NCBI GenBank assembly: GCA_934096315.1
Contig: CAKOLT010000020.1
Location: 1 to 22,159 of the forward strand
Reading direction: 5' to 3'
DNA length: 22,159 bases
DNA from: an uncultured Bacilli bacterium
GTDB taxonomy: Bacteria > Bacillota_I > Bacilli_A > RF39 > UBA660
Position 1 is the stretch's first letter; the number at the start of each line of letters is the position of its first letter. This document shows positions 15,677 to 22,035 of this stretch, one piece after another. Both the position numbers and the translations under genes were made by a program. The notes beneath the pieces are model-generated. The model searched no databases. It saw nothing but the letters and a program-made list of their open reading frames with translations, and had not been told where the DNA came from.

Positions 15677-17984
15677 AATTGATGATATGATTTTGGTGGT
15701 TCCTTCTGATATCAAGAGGCAGGTAATTAGAGAGAACTCTTTAAAGGGAATTAGTAATATAAAGTATATGACTTTAGATGAGGTTTATAAGCACTTTTAT
15801 TTTGATTATGATAATAAGACTATATATAGTTTAATGAATAAGTATAATATTAAGTATGATGTTGCTATTACATATTTAAAGAATTTATATTATGTGTTTG
15901 AAGAGTCTAAAGGGAATAAAAAGTTATTAAAATTAATGGAGATTAGAAAATATCTTGATGATAATGATCTTCTTATATATGATGATTTATTTATAAAATT
16001 AATAACTAATAAAAAGATTGTTATATATGGATATTGTTATTTAAAAGAAGAAGATTATGTTTTAATTGATGGTCTTAAGAAGTATGCAGATGTTACTATT
16101 AAGAATTTTGATAAGGGAAATTATATTCATGATTATGTATATTATGGCTCTTTGATGGAAGAAGAGATTACATTTATTTGTGAGAATATTGTTAAATTAA
16201 TTAATCAAGGAATTAGTATAAGTAATATTAAGTTAATGAATGTTTGTGATGATTATGTAAATGAAATTAAAAGAATTTCTTCTTTTTATAATTTAAAAGT
16301 GGATTTAGATAGTTCTACTAGTATATATGATACTTATTATGGGAAGAAGTTTTTAGAAGACTTTGATTTAGATAGGGTTTATGATAATGAAGTTAAGAAT
16401 AAGATAATTAGTATTTTAAATAATTATACGTTTACTTCTAATTATAAGGATGTTAAATCTCTTCTTATTAATGATTTTAAAAATAGTTATTTAACTTCTT
16501 TAAAATATGAAGATATGATTCAGGTTGTAAAAATGGATAGTTATATACCAAATGATATGGATTATGTTTTTTGTTTGTCATTTAATGAAGGGGTAATTCC
16601 TTTGGTTCATAAGGATGAAGATTATATAACGGATAGTTTATGCAAGATAGTACATAAAAGTACTTCAATTAGTTTAAATAAATTAGATAAGGAATCTGTT
16701 ATTAATAAGCTATCTTTAATTAAGAATCTTGTTATAACTTATAGGACAAGTGATGGGAAGGGTAGTCTTTATCCTTCGGATATTATAAATGTGCTTAATA
16801 TGAAAAAAAGTAGTATAATTAGGGAGTATAAATATTCGGATATGTATAATAAAATACTTCTTACAAATAAACTTGATGATTTAATAAAGTATGGACAGCA
16901 GGATGATTTATTATCTATTTTATATAGTAAGTATAGAGATATTGGGTATTTATCTTATGATAATAAGTTTACTTCGCTTAAATCTGGTAAATTAGATAAT
17001 ATTTTGCTTTCTTATACTTCTATGGACTCCTACTACAAATGTTCTTTTAAATATTATATAAATTATATTTTAAAACTTAGTATATATGAGGATACTTTTT
17101 TGACTTATATTGGGAACTTGTTTCATTATGTATTATCTAAGGCATTTGATGATAATTTTGATTTTGATTATGTATATGAGGAATTTATTAAGGATAATGA
17201 GAGAGATTTTTCTTTTAAAGAGAAACATTTTATAAAGAAGTTAAAGAATGAGTTAGTGTTTATAATAGATACGATTAAGTATCAAAATTCTTACTCTACT
17301 TTTAGTGATGCTTTTTATGAGAAAGAGGTCCAGATAAAAATAAGTGATAGGGTTACTTTTACGGGAAAGATTGATAAAATATTATATAGGAAGTATAATG
17401 ATAAGACTCTTGGGGTTATTATTGATTATAAGACTGGTAACTTGAAACTTAATTTAAATAATATTATACATGGTCTTGGTATGCAGCTTCCTATTTATTT
17501 ATATTTGATGGAGAATATTTGTGAATTTAATAATTTAGTTGTAGTAGGGTTTTATCTTCAAAAGATACTGCCTGTAGTTATTAGTAGGGATCCTAAAAAG
17601 AGTTATGAGGAAGTTAGAAAAAGTAATCTTAAATTGGGAGGATATTCTATAGAGGATGAAGAGTATTTAGAACTATTTGATAATAGTTATTCTGATAGTA
17701 GGGTAATAGCGTCTTTGAAGAAAAGTAGTAATGGGTTTAGTTCTTATTCTAAAATAATTAGTCTTTCAGATATTGATAAAATAATAGATATTGCTGATGA
17801 GAAGATTAGAGAGTGTTCTAAAGATATTCTTGACTTAAAGTTTGATATAAATCCTAAAATGATAGGTAATGATAATTATGGGTGCGAATATTGTAAGTTT
17901 AAGGATATATGTTTTATGAAACAAAATGATATAGTTAGGCTAAAAGAATATAAAAAATTAGAGTTTTTACAAGAAAAAGTGTAA
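15669..17984 (+). CDS. addB: Short AddB/RexB-like PD-(D/E)XK nuclease with Fe-S cluster
   Basis: A 771-residue protein. AddB with AddA forms a helicase-nuclease that resects double-strand ends for RecA. The C-terminal nuclease domain shows D569 in GKID, D586-Y-K588 and GMQLPIYLYL, the RecB-family nuclease pattern. C458, C739, C742 and C748 match the split 4Fe-4S arrangement of AddB (one Cys before the nuclease core, then CxxC-x5-C). The N-terminal part keeps pieces of an inactivated UvrD-like helicase (YVFCLSFNEGVIP) but no Walker A. It is about 400 residues shorter than B. subtilis AddB. No addA follows; tRNA genes come next, so its partner is elsewhere or is replaced by the coupled unknown protein upstream. 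The symbol denotes family, and a stand-alone PD-(D/E)XK exonuclease is the alternative. Confidence 0.78.
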   Translation: MYEIDDMILVVPSDIKRQVIRENSLKGISNIKYMTLDEVYKHFYFDYDNKTIYSLMNKYNIKYDVAITYLKNLYYVFEESKGNKKLLKLMEIRKYLDDNDLLIYDDLFIKLITNKKIVIYGYCYLKEEDYVLIDGLKKYADVTIKNFDKGNYIHDYVYYGSLMEEEITFICENIVKLINQGISISNIKLMNVCDDYVNEIKRISSFYNLKVDLDSSTSIYDTYYGKKFLEDFDLDRVYDNEVKNKIISILNNYTFTSNYKDVKSLLINDFKNSYLTSLKYEDMIQVVKMDSYIPNDMDYVFCLSFNEGVIPLVHKDEDYITDSLCKIVHKSTSISLNKLDKESVINKLSLIKNLVITYRTSDGKGSLYPSDIINVLNMKKSSIIREYKYSDMYNKILLTNKLDDLIKYGQQDDLLSILYSKYRDIGYLSYDNKFTSLKSGKLDNILLSYTSMDSYYKCSFKYYINYILKLSIYEDTFLTYIGNLFHYVLSKAFDDNFDFDYVYEEFIKDNERDFSFKEKHFIKKLKNELVFIIDTIKYQNSYSTFSDAFYEKEVQIKISDRVTFTGKIDKILYRKYNDKTLGVIIDYKTGNLKLNLNNIIHGLGMQLPIYLYLMENICEFNNLVVVGFYLQKILPVVISRDPKKSYEEVRKSNLKLGGYSIEDEEYLELFDNSYSDSRVIASLKKSSNGFSSYSKIISLSDIDKIIDIADEKIRECSKDILDLKFDINPKMIGNDNYGCEYCKFKDICFMKQNDIVRLKEYKKLEFLQEKV

Positions 17985-18011
17985 AAAAGTAAAAATATTG
18001 TTAATAACTAC

Positions 18012-18040
18012 TTGCATTATTTAATAAAATGTGTTATAGT
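18012..18040 (+). promoter_or_regulatory. Promoter of the tRNA operon
   Basis: TTGCAT (18012-18017), 17-bp spacer, TATAGT (18035-18040), with TGT before the -10. The first tRNA begins 12 bases downstream. Confidence 0.82.
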
Positions 18041-18051
18041 TAATTAGCAAT

Positions 18052-18128
18052 GGACCCTTAGCTCAGTTGGTTAGAGCACGCGGCTCATAACCGTGCGGTC
18101 ATAGGTTCGAGTCCTATAGGGTCCACCA
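18052..18128 (+). tRNA. tRNA with CAU anticodon (elongator Met or Ile2)
   Basis: A 77-nt cloverleaf with encoded CCA. Acceptor GGACCCT/AGGGTCC, D-arm GCTC...GAGC, anticodon stem CGCGG/CCGTG with loop CTCATAA (anticodon CAT), variable loop CGGTC, T-arm ATAGG TTCGAGT CCTAT. It is not an initiator (the acceptor is fully paired at 1-72 and there is no GGG/CCC anticodon stem). The GGACC(C/T)T acceptor with CTCATAA loop resembles Firmicutes tRNA-Ile whose C34 is changed to lysidine by TilS, so Ile(AUA) is as likely as Met. Confidence 0.95.
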
Positions 18129-18133
18129 TTTAT

Positions 18134-18217
18134 GCGGGTGTGGCGGAATTGGCAGACGCACTAGACTTAGGATCTAGCGGTTTATCCGTGGGGGTTCAAG
18201 TCCCTTCACCCGCACCA
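18134..18217 (+). tRNA. tRNA-Leu (UAG)
   Basis: An 84-nt class II tRNA with encoded CCA. Acceptor GCGGGTG/CACCCGC, anticodon stem CTAGA/TCTAG with loop CTTAGGA (anticodon TAG, reads CUN), long variable arm and GGTTCAAGTCC T-arm. It lies five bases after the CAU tRNA and is co-transcribed with it. Confidence 0.96.
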
Positions 18218-18230
18218 GATTGATAGGAAA

Positions 18231-18252
18231 CTCGAACTTTTATAAATTCGAG
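18231..18252. repeat. Inverted repeat behind the tRNA operon
   Basis: CTCGAA (18231-18236) and TTCGAG (18247-18252) flank CTTTTATAAA. It may be a processing hairpin of the tRNA transcript or half of a recombinase attachment site, since the element begins near here. Neither can be shown from one copy. Confidence 0.4.
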
Positions 18253-18263
18253 AGTAATAAATT

Positions 18264-18287
18264 ACTAACAGAAATGTTAGTTTTTTT
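18264..18287 (+). terminator. Intrinsic terminator of the tRNA operon
   Basis: ACTAACA (18264-18270), GAAA tetraloop, TGTTAGT (18275-18281), ending in T7 (18281-18287). Confidence 0.87.
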
Positions 18288-18316
18288 GTTATTTAAGAAA
18301 GGAAAAGTGATGAGTT

Positions 18317-18586
18317 ATGACAATAGAAACTAAAGAACTTGTAATAAGTGAAGAATTAAAAAGAAAGGTAGAAATGATTTGTAGGTTTGCTTATGTAGAT
18401 TATGAATTTATTAATGGTAATATTAAATCAATTAAAAATACAAATATTGCTTATGTTAAGCCACATATATTAAAAGTTAAAAATAATGATTATTTGGTTT
18501 TTGAAGAATATGATGAAATTTTTGTAAATGGTTACGAAAAGAAAATTAAATTTAAAGACCTAGAAGAATATATCAAAGCACACTAA
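18317..18586 (+). CDS. Unknown 89-residue protein at the left end of the element
   Basis: A small, highly charged, soluble protein with no membrane helix and no family I recognise. Predicted mixed alpha/beta: a helical N-terminal third (KELVISEELKRKVEMICRF) followed by strands and a short final helix. It could be an accessory protein of the element (excision or mobilization factor), but nothing in the sequence proves it. The ATG at 18317 is 13 bases after AAAGGA (18298-18303). An eight-codon reading frame starting at ATG 18310 (MSYDNRN, stop at 18333) sits at ideal distance from that site and overlaps the start, so the gene may be translated by coupling. There is no in-frame earlier start because a TGA precedes it. 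The recombinase promoter begins five bases after its stop. Confidence 0.65.
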   Translation: MTIETKELVISEELKRKVEMICRFAYVDYEFINGNIKSIKNTNIAYVKPHILKVKNNDYLVFEEYDEIFVNGYEKKIKFKDLEEYIKAH

Positions 18587-18590
18587 AACC

Positions 18591-18619
18591 TTGACAAATC
18601 AATAATAAAAGTTTATAGT
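18591..18619 (+). promoter_or_regulatory. Strong promoter of the recombinase/relaxase operon
   Basis: TTGACA (18591-18596, perfect), 17-bp spacer, TATAGT (18614-18619). It fires into a leader of about 200 bases before the recombinase gene. Confidence 0.88.
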
Positions 18620-18630
18620 ATAGAACTAAT

Positions 18631-18653
18631 AAAAGCAAGCAGTATCGCTTTTT
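18631..18653 (+). promoter_or_regulatory. 5' hairpin of the attenuator leader
   Basis: AAAAGC (18631-18636) and GCTTTT (18647-18652) pair around AAGCAGTATC, at the very start of the predicted transcript and just before the purine-rich ribosome site region AAGAGGAAAGAGAGG. Confidence 0.45.
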
Positions 18654-18675
18654 AAGAGGAAAGAGAGGTACTTCT

Positions 18676-18744
18676 ATGACTAAAAGCACATATAACATAT
18701 TTAAAATTTATACTTATTTATTTAAGAGGAGTCAAAGGTATTAG
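18676..18744 (+). CDS. Leader peptide of 22 codons before the recombinase attenuator
   Basis: AGAGAGG (18662-18668) lies seven bases before this ATG, the best ribosome site in the leader. The peptide begins MTKSTYNIFKIYTYLF and ends KRSQRY; it is rich in Tyr (4 of 22), Lys and Thr and has no run of one amino acid. Its TAG stop (18742-18744) is the last codon of the left arm of the terminator that follows, so a ribosome translating to the end would cover that arm and prevent the hairpin. This is the geometry of leader-peptide attenuation as in Tn916 tet(M) or erm/cat leaders. Expression is inferred, not shown. Confidence 0.62.
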   Translation: MTKSTYNIFKIYTYLFKRSQRY

Positions 18745-18776
18745 TATTATCTAGTATTTTTGACCCCTCGTTTTTT
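18726..18776 (+). terminator. Long hairpin terminator/attenuator
   Basis: Left arm 18726-18744 (starts GAGGAGTCAAAGG) and right arm 18751-18769 (ends TTTTTGACCCCTC) pair at 18 of 19 positions, three as G-U, with loop TATTAT; T6 follows at 18771-18776. It lies between the promoter and the recombinase gene, so it must be read through for the operon to be expressed. ACTTCT (18670-18675), next to the leader start codon, can pair with AGGAGT (18727-18732) in the left arm and could act as an antiterminator strand (inference). Confidence 0.85.
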
Positions 18777-18788
18777 GAAATTAGACTT

Positions 18789-18808
18789 CACTTTTTCCAT
18801 TTAAAGTG
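18789..18808 (+). repeat. Small inverted repeat before the recombinase start
   Basis: CACTTT (18789-18794) and AAAGTG (18803-18808) with an 8-nt loop, just upstream of the recombinase ribosome binding site. It may tune translation initiation after readthrough. Confidence 0.35.
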
Positions 18809-18837
18809 CCAAACATATGAAAGGAAGTGTTAAAAAT

Positions 18838-20706
18838 ATGATTGAAGAAAAGAAAATTGCAGGCATTTATAAAAGAGTTTCTACACTCGACCAAAAACGA
18901 GAAGGATTTAGTTTACCAGAACAAGAAGAAAAATTAAAAGAGTTTTGTAAATTTAAAGGTTATGAAATTTACAAAGTTTATGAAGATGCAGGAATAAGTG
19001 CTAAAAATGATAAGAGACCAGCATATCAAGAAATGATGCGAGATGTTAAAGATAAGAAAATAAATGTTATTGTTGCTTTTAAACTAGATAGATTAACTAG
19101 AAGTGTTTATGATATTGAAAAATTAATGAAGTTTGTTAATGATTATGAGTGTGATATTGATTGTATGGCAGATGAATCTAATACCACTACTTCAAATGGT
19201 AGAATGGTTATGAGAATAATGACTAGCGTATCTCAAAATGAAATAGAAAAATGTAGCGAAAGAACTAAATTTGGTATGGTTGGTGCAATTAAATCAGGAC
19301 ATATCCCAAATCGTAGTCCATTAGGTTTTAAAAGAGATAATAAAAAGTTAGTGCCTGATCCCCTTAAAAAAAACATTATTGTAAGAGTATTTGATTTATA
19401 TTTGGAGGGAAAATCTCATCAAACTATTGCTAATATATTTAATAAAGAACAAGTATTAGGAAAAACTAATTGGTATGACTCTACTATTCAAAAGGTTTTA
19501 TCAAATGAACTTTATAAAGGTGATTTTATCAATGGTAAAAGAACTAAACACCCTACATATTATGAAAATGTTGTTGAACCAATAGTATCAAAAGAAAAAT
19601 GGGAAAATTGCCAATATCAAAAACAAAGAAATGCTAGACATTATGAAAGAACAGCTACTTATCTTTTTACTAACAAACTTAAATGTGCTAATTGTGGTAA
19701 ATTTCTAGGTGGATGTGCTACCACTAAAAAGAAAAGTGGAAAGAAATATTATTACTATAAATGTGAGAGTTGTAAAACTACTTACAAAGAATATGAAATA
19801 GAAAGTTTATTACTAGGTTTAATGTTGGAACTAGTTAAACAAGATGAACTTATAAATGATTATTACACACCATTTATTAAATCTAAATTGGATAACAAAC
19901 AAGCAGATTATGAAAAAGAAATTAAGAATTTAGATAAGCAAATGGATAGAATTAAAACTGCTTATATCAAAGGTGTATTAAAACTTAATGATTTTGATAA
20001 AGAGATAAAACATATTGAATATCAAAGAACTGAATTAACTAATAAATTAAAAGAACAAAAACAATATGAGAATTTAAGTTTCACTATTGATGATTTATTG
20101 ATTATACAAGATAAACAAGAAATAGAAACATATGTTAATCCAGAAAAATTTATTGAAAATATTTATAATTGGGTAAATGAAACAAGAGAAAAAAGACAAA
20201 AACTAGTTGCTACTTATATTGATAATATTGAAATTAAAAAAGTTAATGATAAAGTAGAAATGGTAGATGGAAATTTTAGGTCAGATTATATAATGGGTAT
20301 GATTAGCAATCATAATAATTATGGACTACCATATAATCTTAAATGGTTTGTTGATGATTATGGTTGTAGTTTAAACATGAATAAAGAACATAAAACGCAA
20401 AAACAAGCACTTAAATACTTTAATAAATTACAAGAAACTATGGGAAGTGATTATAAACTAAACTATTATGAAGTTGATACTGATGATGATTTAAAAGATA
20501 TCTCGTTTAGTTCAGATATTGAAGCCGAAAAAATAATAAGATTAATTTGTATTAAGAATGACAAAAACTATAAAAAGCAAAACTTTAGATTAGGTGTTAT
20601 AACAATAGACTTATCTGATGTCAAAGATAAAAATGGCAATTCACTTTATAAAGAGGTTTTAGAAAAAGTAAAAGAGGTATATAAAAATGAGTTATGCAAT
20701 ATTTAG
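18838..20706 (+). CDS. Large serine recombinase with a C-terminal extension (TnpX/Tn4451-type)
   Basis: A 622-residue site-specific integrase/excisionase. The resolvase domain (about 5-155) has the catalytic Ser in YKRVS15TLDQ, GFSLPEQ (23-29) and FKLDRLTRS (81-89). The recombinase domain follows (about 160-270), then a zinc ribbon with C283, C286, C309 and C312 and a coiled coil at about 352-409. Residues about 410-622 go beyond the usual end of this family; the last ~140 (NHNNYGLPYNLKWF onward) match nothing I recognise and may bind DNA or a partner. ATG 18838 is preferred because AAGGAAG (18821-18827) is ten bases upstream; ATG 18817 has no site. The end overlaps the relaxase start by 20 bases. 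It should catalyse insertion and circular excision of the element, under control of the leader attenuator. Confidence 0.9.
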   Translation: MIEEKKIAGIYKRVSTLDQKREGFSLPEQEEKLKEFCKFKGYEIYKVYEDAGISAKNDKRPAYQEMMRDVKDKKINVIVAFKLDRLTRSVYDIEKLMKFVNDYECDIDCMADESNTTTSNGRMVMRIMTSVSQNEIEKCSERTKFGMVGAIKSGHIPNRSPLGFKRDNKKLVPDPLKKNIIVRVFDLYLEGKSHQTIANIFNKEQVLGKTNWYDSTIQKVLSNELYKGDFINGKRTKHPTYYENVVEPIVSKEKWENCQYQKQRNARHYERTATYLFTNKLKCANCGKFLGGCATTKKKSGKKYYYYKCESCKTTYKEYEIESLLLGLMLELVKQDELINDYYTPFIKSKLDNKQADYEKEIKNLDKQMDRIKTAYIKGVLKLNDFDKEIKHIEYQRTELTNKLKEQKQYENLSFTIDDLLIIQDKQEIETYVNPEKFIENIYNWVNETREKRQKLVATYIDNIEIKKVNDKVEMVDGNFRSDYIMGMISNHNNYGLPYNLKWFVDDYGCSLNMNKEHKTQKQALKYFNKLQETMGSDYKLNYYEVDTDDDLKDISFSSDIEAEKIIRLICIKNDKNYKKQNFRLGVITIDLSDVKDKNGNSLYKEVLEKVKEVYKNELCNI

Positions 20707-21931
20707 AGTTGAGCCAATAAATAAATTATCTGATCTCGCACAAATCGGATCACATAACAAACGAGAGAAAAAGGCATATAAATCTAATCCTGATATTGAT
20801 ATTACAAAAACTAAAAATAATATTGATTTAGTCCCACTTTCTGAAAAATATATTAAAGGATTCTATAACTTAACAAAAGAATATAAAAAAGAACACGATA
20901 AACGAATGGAAACTATGAGAGATGATAGAAAGAAAACATTTAAACAAATGGTAGATGATTCAAATAATGTAGTTGCAGATGAATTACTATTTACAAGTGA
21001 TAATGATTTCTTTAAAGATATGAATAAAAGACAAATTAAAAAATGGGCTGATACTTGTATGGAATTTGTTTATGAAGATTTAGGTTATACAAAAGAACAA
21101 GTATTACACACTACACTGCACCTAGATGAAAAAACACCACATATCCATTGTGTAGTTGTACCTTTAATTAGAAAATATGATAAAAGAACTAATACTGAAA
21201 AATACACTATTTCAAAAAAGCAATATATCAAAGATAAAGCCTATTTAAGCCTACTTCAAGACAAATACTATCAAAGACTAATAGACAAAGGTTTTGACCT
21301 GGAAAGAGGCATTAAAAACAGCGATAACGAGCATATTTCAATAAAAGAATTTAAGAAAATAACTCGTAAACTAGATAACAGATTAGAAAAACAAAATTAT
21401 CTTATGACTAAAGATTTTGAAGAACTACAAGAACAATTAAAAACTTCTAAACCTACAATAACAGGTAAAGAAGTTAAAATTGATAAAGATACTTATGATA
21501 CTTTAAATAATTTTATGAATACTTCAAAAAGAGTTATTAAAGATATGCCTAGAAATCAAGCATTATTTAAAGAACTAACTGATTATACACAAAGTTATAA
21601 AGATTTAGAAAATCAAAAAAGAAATATTCAATATGAAGTTAAAAGATTAGAATATAAAAATAAAGAACTACAACAAGAAAATAATAAATTAAAAAGTTTA
21701 TTAAATATAATAGTTCAATCATTAAAACAATTCTTTAGAAAATTACTTAAATTAGGAACTGAAAATGATAAAGATAAAGTTGTTGAAGAAATAACCAATT
21801 ATCACAAATTAGATTTATACACAAATAAAGATTTACACGATATAGCAGATAAAACACCTAGAGAAGATGAAATAAATGATTATTTATACACAAAAAATTA
21901 TGAAAAAGATGATAGAGATTTCAATATTTAA
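20687..21931 (+). CDS. MobV-family (Mob/Pre) relaxase
   Basis: A 414-residue mobilization protein that nicks one strand at oriT and pilots it into a recipient using the conjugation apparatus of another element. S22-H23-N24 near the N-terminus aligns with the catalytic His22 of pMV158 MobM; H145-L-D-E-K-T-P-H152-I-H154 is the metal-binding HxDExxPHxH motif. A DNA-binding part follows, then a coiled coil at about 295-345 and a hydrophobic-charged tail (LLNIIVQSLKQFF) that may touch the membrane or coupling protein. Its start lies 20 bases inside the recombinase gene, with AAAGAGG about 14 bases upstream, so it depends on coupled translation and on the same attenuated promoter. The predicted nick site lies immediately downstream on the other strand. 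Confidence 0.92.
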   Translation: MSYAIFRVEPINKLSDLAQIGSHNKREKKAYKSNPDIDITKTKNNIDLVPLSEKYIKGFYNLTKEYKKEHDKRMETMRDDRKKTFKQMVDDSNNVVADELLFTSDNDFFKDMNKRQIKKWADTCMEFVYEDLGYTKEQVLHTTLHLDEKTPHIHCVVVPLIRKYDKRTNTEKYTISKKQYIKDKAYLSLLQDKYYQRLIDKGFDLERGIKNSDNEHISIKEFKKITRKLDNRLEKQNYLMTKDFEELQEQLKTSKPTITGKEVKIDKDTYDTLNNFMNTSKRVIKDMPRNQALFKELTDYTQSYKDLENQKRNIQYEVKRLEYKNKELQQENNKLKSLLNIIVQSLKQFFRKLLKLGTENDKDKVVEEITNYHKLDLYTNKDLHDIADKTPREDEINDYLYTKNYEKDDRDFNI

Positions 21932-21950
21932 AAAACGAGCTACAGCTCGT
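21930..21950 (-). terminator. Minus-strand intrinsic terminator after the relaxase gene
   Basis: ACGAGC (21935-21940), loop TACA, GCTCGT (21945-21950). The T-run is on the minus strand (A6 at 21930-21935 of the plus strand), so it stops transcription coming from the right; on the plus strand it is a hairpin without T-run. It abuts the relaxase stop codon. Confidence 0.72.
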
Positions 21951-22014
21951 GATAAAAGACTAAAATTCCATTTTAGTAACACACTACGCTATTGGCAAAG
22001 CCAATAACGGTGTG
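21951..22014 (-). other. Putative oriT with pMV158-type nick site
   Basis: The minus strand reads TAGTGTG/TTA (plus 21977-21986), identical to the pMV158 MobM nick sequence as I recall it; the cut would fall between plus positions 21980 and 21979. On its 5' side CACAC and GTGTG arms (22010-22014 and 21980-21984) enclose an inner hairpin TATTGGC/GCCAATA (21990-22006), the same two-tier arrangement as in pMV158. On its 3' side ACTAAAAT/ATTTTAGT (21959-21966 and 21970-21977) is a perfect 8-bp repeat. A MobV relaxase gene ends 20 bases away. Transfer would start toward lower coordinates, taking the relaxase gene in first. Confidence 0.72.
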
Positions 22015-22035
22015 AAAAAGGGAATTTCCCTTTTT
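22015..22035. terminator. Bidirectional terminator beside oriT
   Basis: AAAAAGGG (22015-22022), loop AATTT, CCCTTTTT (22028-22035): A-run on one side and T-run on the other, so it can terminate in both directions and would shield oriT from transcription. Confidence 0.62.

Noticed and set aside
18676..18744. Leader as a classical amino-acid biosynthesis attenuator
   Set aside because: No run of a single regulatory amino acid and no biosynthetic gene follows; Tyr enrichment is modest and scattered.
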